A stretch of 64,000 nucleotides of DNA from Gammaproteobacteria bacterium HGW-Gammaproteobacteria-15 (GCA_002840125.1 PGZF01000001.1:873237-937236); one strand, 5' to 3'. Positions 37,285 to 46,582 are shown, numbered from the stretch's first letter. The notes: generated from the sequence alone by a model not told the origin. Made by a program: numbers and translations.

Positions 37285-39192
37285 GTGAATAAAACTCTGG
37301 ATGTCATCTGTTTAGGCCGGGCCTCAGTTGATTTGTACGGCCAGCAAATTGGCGACCGGCTGCAGGATATTGCCTCTTTTGCTAAATCGCTCGGCGGGTC
37401 GTCCTGCAATATCGCCTTTGGCGCGGCCCGCTTAGGGCTTAAAGCCTCAATGCTCACCCGGGTGGGCGATGAGCAATTCGGCCAGTTTATCCGCGAAGAA
37501 CTGGCCCGTGCCGGTTGTGATACCAGCCATGTGGTTACCGATCCAGAGCGGCTAACCGCGCTGGCGATTTTATCGATCAAAACCAAGCAGCAGTTTCCGC
37601 TGCTGTTTTACCGTGCCGACTGCGCCGATATGGCTATTGATGTCAGCGATTTTGACGAGGCCTATATCGCCTCCAGTAAAGCGCTGCTGATCACCGGCAC
37701 CCACTTTTCTACTGCCCATGTTGATAACGTAGCGCGCCAGGCCATCAGCTATGCCCGCCGTAACCAAACCAAAGTCATTCTGGATATCGATTACCGCCCG
37801 GTACTGTGGGGCCTGGCGCGGCCCGGCGAAGGCGATAACCGCTTTGTGTCCAATGACAATGTCACCACCCATCTGCAATCTATAGTACCGCTGTGCGATT
37901 TAATTGTCGGCACTGAAGAAGAAGTACATATCGCCGGTGGCAGTACCGACACCATCGCCTGCTTAAAAACGCTGCGCCAGCTCACTGATGCGGTGATCGT
38001 GCTAAAACGTGGCGCTCAGGGCTGCAGCATTTTTGACGGCCAGATACCCGATTCGCTGGACGATGCTTTTTTTGCCCAGGGCGTGCAGGTAGAGGTACTC
38101 AATGTATTAGGTGCCGGTGATGCCTTTATGGCCGGTTTTCTGCGCGGCTGGCTGCGCAATGAAAGCTACGAAACTTGCTGTGCCTACGCCAATGCCTGCG
38201 GTGCCTTGGTGGTATCGCGTCATGGCTGTGCGCCGGCGGTACCGACGCCGGAAGAGCTGGATTATTATCTGGCGCAGCAGCACAACATTAGCCGGCCGGA
38301 TCTGGATCCACAGCTGAATTACCTGCACCGGGTAACCACCCGTTACCCGGTCAGCTGGCCGGAGCTTTGTATTCTGGCCTTTGATCACCGCAAGCAATTT
38401 GTCGACATGGCCGAAGCTGCCGCGGCGCCGCTGTCGCGCCTGCCTAAATTAAAGCAACTTATTCTGGCAGCTTATCAGCAGGAAGTGGCAGAGCAGCAAC
38501 TGCCGGTGCAGGCCGGAGTACTGATTGACGATACCTTTGGCCAGGATGCATTGAACGATGTTACCGGCACCGGCTGGTGGATTGGCCGCCCGGTTGAAGT
38601 ACCGGCATCACGCCCGCTGGAGCTCGAAGGTGGCCGCTCTATCGGCTCACGGCTGGTCAGTTGGCCGCGCGCTCATGTGGTGAAATGCCTGGTATTTATG
38701 CACCCGCAGGATGAAGCGGCCCTGTGGCAGCAACAATGCCGCCAGTTAGATGAGTTATACCGGGCCTGCTGTCTGTCGGGTCATGAACTGCTGCTTGAAG
38801 TGATCCCGCCGGCTGGTTCTGCCTGCAGCGATAGCACGGTAGCCGAAGCCATGCAGCTGATTTATCAGCAAGGCATAAAGCCTGATTGGTGGAAACTACC
38901 ACCACAAAGCCCGGCGGGCTGGCAGTTGGTATCAGAGTTAATCGCCAAAGAGGCACCGCATTGCCGTGGCGTGATACTGCTGGGGCTGGACGCCCCTGCC
39001 AGCGAGCTGATGCAGGCCTTTCGCAACAGCGCTGCTTTTCCGATTTGCCGCGGCTTTGCCATTGGCCGCACCATTTTTGCCAAAGCCAGTCAGGACTGGC
39101 TGGCCGGCAAGCTGGACGATGCAGGCTTGCAACAGCAAATTCGTCAAAATTACCGGGCACTAACCCAGGCCTGGCTGGCGCGTAAGGGCTGA
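37285..39192 (+). CDS. iolC: IolC kinase fused to a DUF2090 (aldolase-like) domain
   Basis: 635 residues, about twice a plain kinase. Residues 1-330 are a PfkB-family 5-dehydro-2-deoxygluconokinase (start DVICLGRASVDLYG; catalytic NVLGAGDAFMAGFL near 275). Residues about 345-630 are DUF2090, a TIM-barrel domain related to sugar-phosphate aldolases, with CILAFDHRKQF at its start and FAIGRTIFAKAS near its end. This fusion is known in proteobacterial iol clusters and probably supplies the IolJ step, so no separate iolJ is needed. Start is GTG with GGGAG eight bases ahead. First gene of iolC-iolD-iolA. Confidence 0.92.
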   Translation: MNKTLDVICLGRASVDLYGQQIGDRLQDIASFAKSLGGSSCNIAFGAARLGLKASMLTRVGDEQFGQFIREELARAGCDTSHVVTDPERLTALAILSIKTKQQFPLLFYRADCADMAIDVSDFDEAYIASSKALLITGTHFSTAHVDNVARQAISYARRNQTKVILDIDYRPVLWGLARPGEGDNRFVSNDNVTTHLQSIVPLCDLIVGTEEEVHIAGGSTDTIACLKTLRQLTDAVIVLKRGAQGCSIFDGQIPDSLDDAFFAQGVQVEVLNVLGAGDAFMAGFLRGWLRNESYETCCAYANACGALVVSRHGCAPAVPTPEELDYYLAQQHNISRPDLDPQLNYLHRVTTRYPVSWPELCILAFDHRKQFVDMAEAAAAPLSRLPKLKQLILAAYQQEVAEQQLPVQAGVLIDDTFGQDALNDVTGTGWWIGRPVEVPASRPLELEGGRSIGSRLVSWPRAHVVKCLVFMHPQDEAALWQQQCRQLDELYRACCLSGHELLLEVIPPAGSACSDSTVAEAMQLIYQQGIKPDWWKLPPQSPAGWQLVSELIAKEAPHCRGVILLGLDAPASELMQAFRNSAAFPICRGFAIGRTIFAKASQDWLAGKLDDAGLQQQIRQNYRALTQAWLARKG

Positions 39193-39250
39193 GCTAGTAA
39201 CAATTAAGCATGTAACGACTAAGCTCGTAAGGACTAGCTCGTGAGGAAAA
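39192..39250 (+). repeat. Four degenerate 14-15 base tandem repeats in front of iolD
   Basis: Units begin at 39192, 39207, 39222 and 39236, each starting AGC and holding GTAAC, GTAAC, GTAAGGA and GTGAGGA in turn. The last copy provides the ribosome binding site GAGGA of iolD; the third provides a second, upstream AAGGA. Confidence 0.55.
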
Positions 39251-39254
39251 AATA

Positions 39255-41096
39255 ATGACAAACAAAATCCGTTTAACCGCCGCCCAGGCGCTGGTAAAGT
39301 TTCTGGCGGCACAATATATTGCTACGGCAGACACTGCTGAGCCTAAGCCATTATTTGCCGGGGTATTTGCCATTTTCGGCCACGGTAATGTCGCTGGCCT
39401 GGGTGAGGCGCTGTATCAGGTACGTGAGCAGTTACCTACGCTACGCGCCCACAACGAACAGGGTATGGCGCATGCCGCCATCGCCTTTGCCAAAGCTAAT
39501 AACCGGCAACAGTTAATGGCCTGTACCTCATCGGTTGGCCCCGGCGCTACCAATATGGTCACCGCCGCCGCCCTGGCCCATGCCAACCGCTTACCGGTGC
39601 TGTTTTTACCCGGTGATCACTTTGCTAACCGCAAACCCGATCCGGTATTGCAGCAAATTGAAAACTTTAGTAACCCTATGGTTGCCGCTACCGACTGCTT
39701 TATTCCGGTCAGCCGTTATTTCGATCGTATCAACCGGCCAGAGCAGCTTATTCACTCCTTGCCGGTAGCGATACAAACCCTGCTTGATCCGGTAAATTGC
39801 GGCCCGGTCACGCTGGCCTTGCCGCAAGATGTGCAGGCTGAAGCCTTCGACTATCCAACCTCGCTGTTTACAAAACGCGTACACCGCATCCGCCGCCCCG
39901 GCGTCGACGAACATGAACTGGCCGATGCGCTGATACAGTTACTAAAGGCCCGAAAACCACTGATTATTGCCGGTGGCGGCGTGCACTACAGCGGGGCATG
40001 CCGGACATTGGCCGAGTTTGCTGAGCAGCATCAGATCCCGGTCGCCGAAACCCAGGCTGGCAAAGGCGTTTTAAGCTGGCAGCACCCTTGTGCAGTAGGC
40101 GGTATTGGCGTTACCGGCTCCGCGGCTGCCAACCAGCTGGCAGCTGAGGCCGATGTTATTCTGGCCGTTGGCAGTCGCCTGCAGGATTTTACCACTCAGT
40201 CCCGCACCGGCTTTGCCGGTAAACCTCTGCTGCAGCTGAATATTGCTGCCTTTGATGCCGCCAAACACCATGCGGTACCGCTGGTGGGCGATGCCGCCTT
40301 GCTGCTCACACAGCTACATAAAGCACTGCCGCTATGGCAAAGCGAAAACGGCTGGCTGGCACATGCGCAGCAGCTAAACCAGCAATGGCAACAAGCTTAT
40401 GACGAACTCACCAGAGCACCCGCCAACGGTGTGCTGCCCAGCGATGCTCAGGTGCTGGGGGCGGTTAAACGCCAGTCGGCAAAAAGCGATGTGATTGTTT
40501 GTGCGGCCGGTGGTTTGCCGGGCGAGCTACATAAGCTGTGGCGCGCCGAAGGGCCCGGTAGCTACCACCTTGAGTATGGTTTTTCCTGCATGGGCTACGA
40601 AATTGCCGCTGGCCTGGGGGTAAAACTGGCACAGCCAGAGCGCGAGGTAATAGTAGTAGTGGGTGATGGCTCTTACCTGATGCTGAATTCTGAACTGGCC
40701 ACCTCGGTGATGTTAAAACAAAAAATTATCGTGGTACTGCTGGATAACCGCGGTTTTGGCTGTATTAACCGGCTGCAACATGGCACCGGTAATGTCGCCT
40801 TTAATAACCTGTGGGATGACTGCGCCGACGATGCACCAGATATCGACTTTGCTGCCCATGCCAAAGCGCTGGGTGCACTAAGCGAACGGGTGGCCGACAT
40901 TGCCGCGCTGGAACAGGCGCTGCAACGTGCCCGTGCCGCACAGCGCAGTTACCTGATTGAAATAAAAACCGACCCACAGCAAAGCACTGATAACGGCACC
41001 TGGTGGGATGTAGCAATACCGCAGGTATCAGGCGAGGCCAAAGTGCAGCAAGCCCTTGATGATTATCAGCGCAAACAGCAACAACAACCGTATTAA
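39255..41096 (+). CDS. iolD: 3D-(3,5/4)-trihydroxycyclohexane-1,2-dione hydrolase
   Basis: 613 residues, thiamine diphosphate enzyme. It opens the ring of trihydroxycyclohexane-dione, the hallmark step of myo-inositol breakdown. The cofactor-binding motif starts at GDGSYLMLNSEL (about residue 475) and ends at LLDNRGFGCIN. The N-terminal domain has the catalytic Glu region AHNEQGMAHAA. It lies between iolC and iolA. Confidence 0.94.
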   Translation: MTNKIRLTAAQALVKFLAAQYIATADTAEPKPLFAGVFAIFGHGNVAGLGEALYQVREQLPTLRAHNEQGMAHAAIAFAKANNRQQLMACTSSVGPGATNMVTAAALAHANRLPVLFLPGDHFANRKPDPVLQQIENFSNPMVAATDCFIPVSRYFDRINRPEQLIHSLPVAIQTLLDPVNCGPVTLALPQDVQAEAFDYPTSLFTKRVHRIRRPGVDEHELADALIQLLKARKPLIIAGGGVHYSGACRTLAEFAEQHQIPVAETQAGKGVLSWQHPCAVGGIGVTGSAAANQLAAEADVILAVGSRLQDFTTQSRTGFAGKPLLQLNIAAFDAAKHHAVPLVGDAALLLTQLHKALPLWQSENGWLAHAQQLNQQWQQAYDELTRAPANGVLPSDAQVLGAVKRQSAKSDVIVCAAGGLPGELHKLWRAEGPGSYHLEYGFSCMGYEIAAGLGVKLAQPEREVIVVVGDGSYLMLNSELATSVMLKQKIIVVLLDNRGFGCINRLQHGTGNVAFNNLWDDCADDAPDIDFAAHAKALGALSERVADIAALEQALQRARAAQRSYLIEIKTDPQQSTDNGTWWDVAIPQVSGEAKVQQALDDYQRKQQQQPY

Positions 41097-41112
41097 TAGC
41101 AAGGATTTACCG

Positions 41113-42615
41113 ATGAAAACCCTAAGTAATTTTATAAACGGTCAGCACCAGGCCAGCCACAGTGGCCGCAGCCAGCCGATATATAACCCAGCCACCGGTG
41201 AAGCGCAGGCCCAGGTTAGCCTGGCCAGCGCCGACGAAACCCGTAGCGCCATAGCGATAGCAGAAACTGCCTTTCAAAGCTGGAGCCAGGTAACCCCGCT
41301 TAACCGCGCCCGGGTGATGTTTAACTTTAAAACCTTGCTGGAACAACACCGTGACGAGCTGGCCACACTGATCAGCCAGGAGCACGGTAAGGTATTCTCT
41401 GATGCCCAGGGCGAACTGACCCGAGGTCTGGAAGTCGTTGAATTTGCCTGTGGTATTCCGCACCTGCTAAAAGGCGAGCACTCAATGAATGTCGGCCGCG
41501 GTGTCGACAGTTTCAGCCTGATGCAGCCCTTAGGCGTTTGTGCGGGTATCACACCATTTAACTTCCCAGCCATGGTGCCATTATGGATGTTCCCTATTGC
41601 GCTGGCCTGCGGCAATACCTTTATCTTAAAACCATCAGAAAAAGATCCTTCTGTGCCGCTGCGCTTAGCAGAACTGCTGCTGCAAGCCGGCTTACCGGCT
41701 GGGGTGTTTAATGTGGTGAACGGTGATAAAGAAGCAGTCGATGTGCTGTTAACCGACTCACGGGTACAGGCGGTGAGCTTTGTCGGTTCTACCCCAATTG
41801 CCGAATACGTCTATGCCACCGGCAGTGCTCATGGCAAACGGGTACAGGCACTGGGCGGGGCGAAAAACCATATGCTGGTCATGCCCGATGCCGATTTAGA
41901 TCAGGTAACCAGCGCACTAATGGGTGCAGCTTATGGTTCGGCCGGTGAGCGTTGTATGGCGATCTCGGTAGCACTGTGCGTAGGAGACGAAGTAGCCGAT
42001 GCCTTAACCGCGCGCTTGCAGCAAGAGATTGCCACCCTGCATACCGGCCCCGGCACAGGTATTAGCCCAGAGCCACATATGGGCCCGCTAATTAGCCAGC
42101 AACATGCTGAGAAGGTGCGCAGCTATATTGATACCGGCGTCGCCGAAGGCGCCACCTTACTCGCTGATGGCCGTAAACTGCAGGTAGCCAACCATCCGCA
42201 GGGTTATTTTGTTGGGCCAACGTTGTTTGATCATGTTAAGCCCGGTATGCGCATTTACCGCGAAGAAATCTTTGGCCCGGTATTAGCCGTAGTGCGGGTG
42301 CCGTCTTTTGCTGACGGCCTTAAACTGATTAACGAACACGAATTTGGCAACGGCACTGCGATATTTACCGCCAGCGGCGAAGCCGCGCGGGAATTTGCTG
42401 CCCAGGTGCAGGTGGGTATGATCGGCGTAAACGTGCCCATTCCGGTGCCTATGGCGTTTCATAGTTTTGGCGGTTGGAAACGCAGCGTATTTGGCCCGCT
42501 AAATATGCACGGCCCCGATGGCGTACGCTTTTATACCCGAATGAAAACCATCACCGCCCGCTGGCCAACCGGCCAGGCAACAAGTAACCAGTTCTCGATG
42601 CCGACTATGCGCTGA
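41113..42615 (+). CDS. iolA: CoA-acylating methylmalonate-semialdehyde dehydrogenase
   Basis: 500 residues from ATG at 41113, with AAGGAT ahead; the frame opens at 41056 but that part lies inside iolD. Aldehyde dehydrogenase family. The catalytic Cys is in GSAGERCMAISV (about residue 285) and the Glu/Asn region in PFNFPAMVPLWM. The family (MmsA/IolA) turns malonate semialdehyde into acetyl-CoA with CoA and NAD, last step of inositol breakdown, and also acts in valine breakdown. Ends the iol row. Confidence 0.94.
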   Translation: MKTLSNFINGQHQASHSGRSQPIYNPATGEAQAQVSLASADETRSAIAIAETAFQSWSQVTPLNRARVMFNFKTLLEQHRDELATLISQEHGKVFSDAQGELTRGLEVVEFACGIPHLLKGEHSMNVGRGVDSFSLMQPLGVCAGITPFNFPAMVPLWMFPIALACGNTFILKPSEKDPSVPLRLAELLLQAGLPAGVFNVVNGDKEAVDVLLTDSRVQAVSFVGSTPIAEYVYATGSAHGKRVQALGGAKNHMLVMPDADLDQVTSALMGAAYGSAGERCMAISVALCVGDEVADALTARLQQEIATLHTGPGTGISPEPHMGPLISQQHAEKVRSYIDTGVAEGATLLADGRKLQVANHPQGYFVGPTLFDHVKPGMRIYREEIFGPVLAVVRVPSFADGLKLINEHEFGNGTAIFTASGEAAREFAAQVQVGMIGVNVPIPVPMAFHSFGGWKRSVFGPLNMHGPDGVRFYTRMKTITARWPTGQATSNQFSMPTMR

Positions 42616-42658
42616 TGGGCGCTGATTGCAGCTGGTTAACATTAGGCTAAACATAACG

Positions 42659-42687
42659 CCGGGCCCAAACATCCGCTTTTGGCCCGG
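42659..42687 (+). terminator. Hairpin after iolA
   Basis: Stem CCGGGCC/GGCCCGG, extended by AAA/TTT after one extra base, with a loop of about eight bases. No T-run follows, so it is a weak candidate for a terminator. Confidence 0.45.
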
Positions 42688-42712
42688 TATGACATACTCC
42701 TTAATACCAGCC

Positions 42713-42728
42713 TGCGACAACTGTCGCA
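42713..42728. promoter_or_regulatory. BlaI-type operator 1
   Basis: TGCGACA-AC-TGTCGCA, a perfect 7-base inverted repeat around two bases. It lies just upstream of a TTGACC -35-like box (42737-42742). Confidence 0.65.
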
Positions 42729-42745
42729 AATAATACTTGACCTGC

Positions 42746-42761
42746 TGTGACAGTTGTCGCA
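42746..42761. promoter_or_regulatory. BlaI-type operator 2
   Basis: TGTGACAGTTGTCGCA, one mismatch from a 7-base inverted repeat and nearly the same as operator 1 on the other strand. It overlaps the likely promoter spacer and ends 37 bases before the blaI start. The pair frames the promoter, as expected for autoregulation. Confidence 0.65.
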
Positions 42762-42798
42762 CTCTATGGTTATTGATAGCCATAACACTCTGGTACTT

Positions 42799-43203
42799 AT
42801 GCAGCAACCTACCGCACCTGAACTGGAGATTCTTAAATTACTCTGGTCTAAGCAACCGCTTACGGCACGGGAAATCCACGACGAACTGGCAACCATATTG
42901 AGCTGGGGCTATTCCTCCACCCGCAAAACGCTGGAACGCATGGGCGATAAAGGGTTTATTGCCTGTGAAACCCTTGGTAATAAAAACAGCTATACCACGC
43001 TGGTTGATAAAATGCCGACGCTGGCCGCTTTTGCTCAGGACTTTGCCAAGCGGGTGTTTGAATTAAACGAGCCTTTACCGGTGGCCATGTTTGCCAGCAG
43101 TAAACTGGTCAATGCTAATGAAATTGCTGATCTGGAAAAGTTACTGGCCGATTTAGCCTCGCCGCCGGTTACAGATGCGGCAAATAAAAGCGATGAGGCC
43201 TGA
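42799..43203 (+). CDS. blaI: BlaI/MecI/CopY family repressor
   Basis: 134 residues from ATG at 42799. The winged helix-turn-helix starts at PTAPELEILKLLWSKQPLTAREI and continues through SSTRKTLERMGDKGFI. Such repressors sit as dimers on palindromes and are cut by their membrane partner. The cleavage region (about residues 70-100) is present. It is followed after one base by the M56 peptidase gene (TGATATG), the usual pairing. The longer frame from 42754 would start inside operator 2 and is rejected. Confidence 0.9.
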   Translation: MQQPTAPELEILKLLWSKQPLTAREIHDELATILSWGYSSTRKTLERMGDKGFIACETLGNKNSYTTLVDKMPTLAAFAQDFAKRVFELNEPLPVAMFASSKLVNANEIADLEKLLADLASPPVTDAANKSDEA

Positions 43204-43204
43204 T

Positions 43205-44596
43205 ATGGCACAATACCTAATGCTATCGCTGCTGTTATCTGTTTTGTGGTCTGCCGCACTTTGGGGTGTTAGCCAGCCGCTGTTAAAAAAAAGCCGAGCT
43301 ATGCAACAGTGGCCAACCTTATACTGGTGGCTGCTGGCATTAAGTTTTTTACCCCTGTTACCGATACCGGTGCTGTATCAGCACTGGACTATTCCCTCAG
43401 TATTGTTACAGGATACCGTGCACTCTGTGCAGGTATTAGCGGCGCAGCCTATGCACCCGGCACTGCTTAGCACACCCGCTGATACGGGGTTGTACTGGCA
43501 AATAGCCTTAGCTTTTGTCGTTACCGTAAGCCTGATACAGCTGGCACGGCTGGCCAGGCAATGGCAGCAGCTGCGGCGGTTTATCCGGCACAGCACCAGG
43601 CTGGCACCTGACAGCCTGTTTACTGCGGCGCAATTACAGCAAATTGCTCCGTTAGCGCAGCGTTTTACCCTGCGCCAAACCGAAGCGGCAATCTCACCTT
43701 TTATTGCAGGGTGGTTTAAGCTGACACTGGTGGTGCCTGCTTATATCTGGCAAATGTCCGCCCAACAACGGCAATTGCTGATCAGCCATGAACTGATGCA
43801 CCTGCAACGGCGCGATCCACAGCAACTGCTTATTATGCGTATACTGGTAGCCTTGTGCTGGTTTAACCCGGTATTACGACGGATAGAAGCCGCCTTTATC
43901 CGCAGCATGGAACTGGCCGTAGATAAAGCCGTACTGGCAACACAACCACAGCTGGCAGCGCTATATGGCCAAACCTTACTGGCCAGCTTAACGCTAAATC
44001 AGCCCAAACAACTGCCCCAACTGATGCCCGGTTTTGTACAAGCCAGTGCAGACAAACAATTTTACCAGCAACGTTTGCAGCAGTTATTTCAACCTGCCGC
44101 CGCAGTGCCGCTTTGGCAAAAATGGCGTACTGCCATCATATTGTGCTGCAGCGCCTTACTGCTCAACACCGGTTTTGCCCAGCTTAACTTCAGTGCCCCA
44201 CCCGCAACATGGCATTTGCCTGTCAGCAATGTACCGGTTAGCTCGTTTTATGCCGAGCAGCATCCGTTTCGTGATAACCGCCCGCATCAGGGGCTGGATT
44301 TTGCGGCACAGCCCGGTACTACGGTGCAGGCTGTGCAAAAAGGCAGAGTGTTGATTACCGATGACACCAGCTTGCATCAGCGGTATGGCAAGGTGGTGTT
44401 AATTGACCACGGCCACGGTTATCAAACCTTATACGCGCACCTAGACAGTTTTTATGTGGTAGCAGGCCAAACGGTTGAACCCGGCCAACCCATCGGCAAA
44501 GTTGGCGCCACGGGCCGGGTAACAGGGCCGCATTTGCACTTTGAACTACTGCTGCACGGTAAACCGCAAGACCCGGCACCTTACCTGCCACTGTAA
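43205..44596 (+). CDS. M56 (BlaR1-type) and M23 fusion peptidase
   Basis: 463 residues. N-terminal half: membrane helices and a BlaR1/MecR1-type M56 zinc peptidase, with HELMH at the active site (in ISHELMHLQRRDPQQ, about residue 196) and the downstream ELAVDKAVL block. A further hydrophobic helix is at about 309-325. C-terminal half: an M23 (LytM/peptidoglycan endopeptidase) domain with HQGLDFAA and the HLHFEL end. The usual BlaR1 sensor domain, which binds beta-lactams, is replaced by the M23 domain, presumably in the periplasm. It may sense or cut peptidoglycan and then cut BlaI. No beta-lactamase gene is near; what the pair controls is not known. Confidence 0.87.
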   Translation: MAQYLMLSLLLSVLWSAALWGVSQPLLKKSRAMQQWPTLYWWLLALSFLPLLPIPVLYQHWTIPSVLLQDTVHSVQVLAAQPMHPALLSTPADTGLYWQIALAFVVTVSLIQLARLARQWQQLRRFIRHSTRLAPDSLFTAAQLQQIAPLAQRFTLRQTEAAISPFIAGWFKLTLVVPAYIWQMSAQQRQLLISHELMHLQRRDPQQLLIMRILVALCWFNPVLRRIEAAFIRSMELAVDKAVLATQPQLAALYGQTLLASLTLNQPKQLPQLMPGFVQASADKQFYQQRLQQLFQPAAAVPLWQKWRTAIILCCSALLLNTGFAQLNFSAPPATWHLPVSNVPVSSFYAEQHPFRDNRPHQGLDFAAQPGTTVQAVQKGRVLITDDTSLHQRYGKVVLIDHGHGYQTLYAHLDSFYVVAGQTVEPGQPIGKVGATGRVTGPHLHFELLLHGKPQDPAPYLPL

Positions 44597-44695
44597 TTTT
44601 TAACTAAAAACAAACCAATTTTTGCCCGCCCCAGCCGGGTATGGGCTCTTATTGCCTGAAAAACGCTGCAACCATTAATAAAGAAGGAAAATCGT

Positions 44696-45643
44696 ATGAA
44701 ATTAACAGCACCGCTGTACAAAACACCATTCTCCACAAGCCTATGCCTGACCCTGCTAACATTACTCAGCCCGATAACGCTGGCCGATACCAAAGCCAGC
44801 GCAGATCAGGCATTGGCGCAACAGCAGGCTCCGGCGTATGAGCTTAGCGATACCGCAGTACATCAGCTACCGAGCGCAAATGGGCGACACTATGAAGTCT
44901 GGATAGATTTGCCGGCGTCTTATGGTAAAACAGCAAAAAAGCTGCCGGTGCTTTTTGTGTCAGACGCTAACTATGCATTCCCGCTGATCCGCAGCATCCG
45001 TAACCGCCTTGGTGCTGGTGGCCAGAATATTGAAGACTTTGTTATTGTCGGGCTGTCTTACGCCAAAGGTGATACCCCTACCGCCAGCCGCAATCTGGAT
45101 TACACCCCTACCGCTACCCGCCCCGGCTATGGCGGCGCGGCCTTATATGCCGACTATCTGCAGCAACAGGTTATTCCGTTTGTACTGGAGCGCTATCAGG
45201 TAGATCCAAACCGCAAACTCTTTGTTGGCCACTCCTACGGTGGCTTACTGGGCACACAAATTCTGCTGAGCAAACCAGAAACCTTTGATACTTACATTTT
45301 AAGCAGCCCATCGCTGTGGTTTGATAAAAAATACATGTTTAAACTTGAGCAACAATACACCGCACGGCAACAACAGCTGAAAAAGCTTAATAAAACAATA
45401 CAGGTACAACTATACGCGGCTGAGTTTGAACAGATAAAAGACGGCCCGCGCTATGCTAAATCGGTCGATATACTGGCTGATATGCAACGCTTTGAAAAAA
45501 CCTTAAAAAGCCGCAATTACCCCGGTTTACAAATCGACAGCCAGATCATTGCTGACGAGGATCATTTATCGGTATTTCCGTCGATGATCAGCCGCGCATT
45601 AGTAAAATTATTACCCGGCTACGGCCCATATAAACCGGGTTGA
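44696..45643 (+). CDS. Secreted alpha/beta hydrolase (esterase D / IroE-like)
   Basis: 315 residues with a signal peptide (LCLTLLTLLSPITLA, cut near ADT at residue 31). Alpha/beta hydrolase fold of the putative esterase family. Nucleophile Ser in KLFVGHSYGGLLG (G-H-S-Y-G, about residue 176), late His in ADEDHLSVFPS. Substrate unknown; relatives cut siderophore or acyl esters. Site AAGGA is seven bases ahead. It stands 100 bases after the fusion peptidase and could be part of its regulon, though no operator lies in that gap. Confidence 0.82.
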   Translation: MKLTAPLYKTPFSTSLCLTLLTLLSPITLADTKASADQALAQQQAPAYELSDTAVHQLPSANGRHYEVWIDLPASYGKTAKKLPVLFVSDANYAFPLIRSIRNRLGAGGQNIEDFVIVGLSYAKGDTPTASRNLDYTPTATRPGYGGAALYADYLQQQVIPFVLERYQVDPNRKLFVGHSYGGLLGTQILLSKPETFDTYILSSPSLWFDKKYMFKLEQQYTARQQQLKKLNKTIQVQLYAAEFEQIKDGPRYAKSVDILADMQRFEKTLKSRNYPGLQIDSQIIADEDHLSVFPSMISRALVKLLPGYGPYKPG

Positions 45644-45746
45644 TAATCCGGCAACCCGCAAAGCCTCATCCGGCGGCCTTGGCAGTTGGATTGCCTGATT
45701 GCTTTGCTAACCCGCCAGTAATTTGCGCCCTGCGCAAAACTGCAAT

Positions 45747-45774
45747 AACAACGCCGGGCCTGCCCGGCGTTGTT
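45747..45774. terminator. Long GC-rich hairpin after the esterase gene
   Basis: Perfect 13-base stem AACAACGCCGGGC/GCCCGGCGTTGTT around a two-base loop. Only a short AATT follows, so it may act as a terminator or as an RNA-end stabiliser. A -10 box TATAAT at 45798-45803 follows and probably serves the next gene. Confidence 0.6.
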
Positions 45775-45844
45775 GCAATTAAGCTCTTCCATAGCGCTAT
45801 AATGCCGGCATATTTTCATTGCAAAACCTGCTACGGGATACACA

Positions 45845-46582
45845 TTGGATAAAATCACTTTCAAAGACTGGCTGTTTGCGCTGATTGGCCTGCTTTTTAC
45901 CTTAAGTGGTTTGCTGATTATGCAGAAGGATTTTAATACCGGCATCACCACACTGGTGTTTTTTGGTGCCTGCTTTGCGGTGGCAGCGCACATTATTGTT
46001 CGCAAGTTGCGCCTGCAGCGCCAGTCATTGCAAAGAGTAACCGTTAGCGGCGGCGAACCGATCCACGCATCCAAAAAACGCATCGCCCTGCTGGGTATTG
46101 GCATGCTGGCATTTGGCAGCGCCCTTATGCTGTTTCAACCCGACGACAATAAGATTTTTTACGGCATTGCCCTGCTAATTGCCCTTACCGGTGCGGTGTT
46201 ACTGCTCGGTTTATTTAGCGGCCGCCTGGCGAAAACCTATATTCAGTTCGACCCGTCAGGTTTTACCTTTGGCTACCCCAAAGGCAAAGTCAGTATCCCG
46301 TGGGAGGCCATTACCGATTTATCCCGTGGTGAAATCCACAATAATCAGGCGGTATTTCTGTCGGTTGCAGCGGAACATATCTTGGTAGAGCCGGCGTCAT
46401 ACCTGGCTAAAGTGAACAAGCAAATGGCGTCATCCCGTAAATGGACCGGGGCTGATTTTGTCATTATGACGTCTACCTACGGTACCGATGCGCCTGTGTT
46501 AATGGCGGCAATAGAAAGGTATATCACCCAGCCAGAAGCCAGAGCAGAGCTGCAGGCTTCACAAAAGCTAAGCGGAAGCTAA
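45845..46582 (+). CDS. Small membrane protein with PH-like C-terminal domain (STM3941-like)
   Basis: 245 residues. Four hydrophobic segments: about 8-26, 33-50, 79-97 and 102-120. The remaining part (IQFDPSGFTFGYPKGKVSIPWEAITDL) resembles bacterial PH-like domains of the STM3941 family, where a membrane part is joined to such a domain. Function not known. Start is TTG at 45845, with GGGAT ahead. It is convergent with the cassette array at 46617, which begins 35 bases after its stop. Confidence 0.68.
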   Translation: MDKITFKDWLFALIGLLFTLSGLLIMQKDFNTGITTLVFFGACFAVAAHIIVRKLRLQRQSLQRVTVSGGEPIHASKKRIALLGIGMLAFGSALMLFQPDDNKIFYGIALLIALTGAVLLLGLFSGRLAKTYIQFDPSGFTFGYPKGKVSIPWEAITDLSRGEIHNNQAVFLSVAAEHILVEPASYLAKVNKQMASSRKWTGADFVIMTSTYGTDAPVLMAAIERYITQPEARAELQASQKLSGS

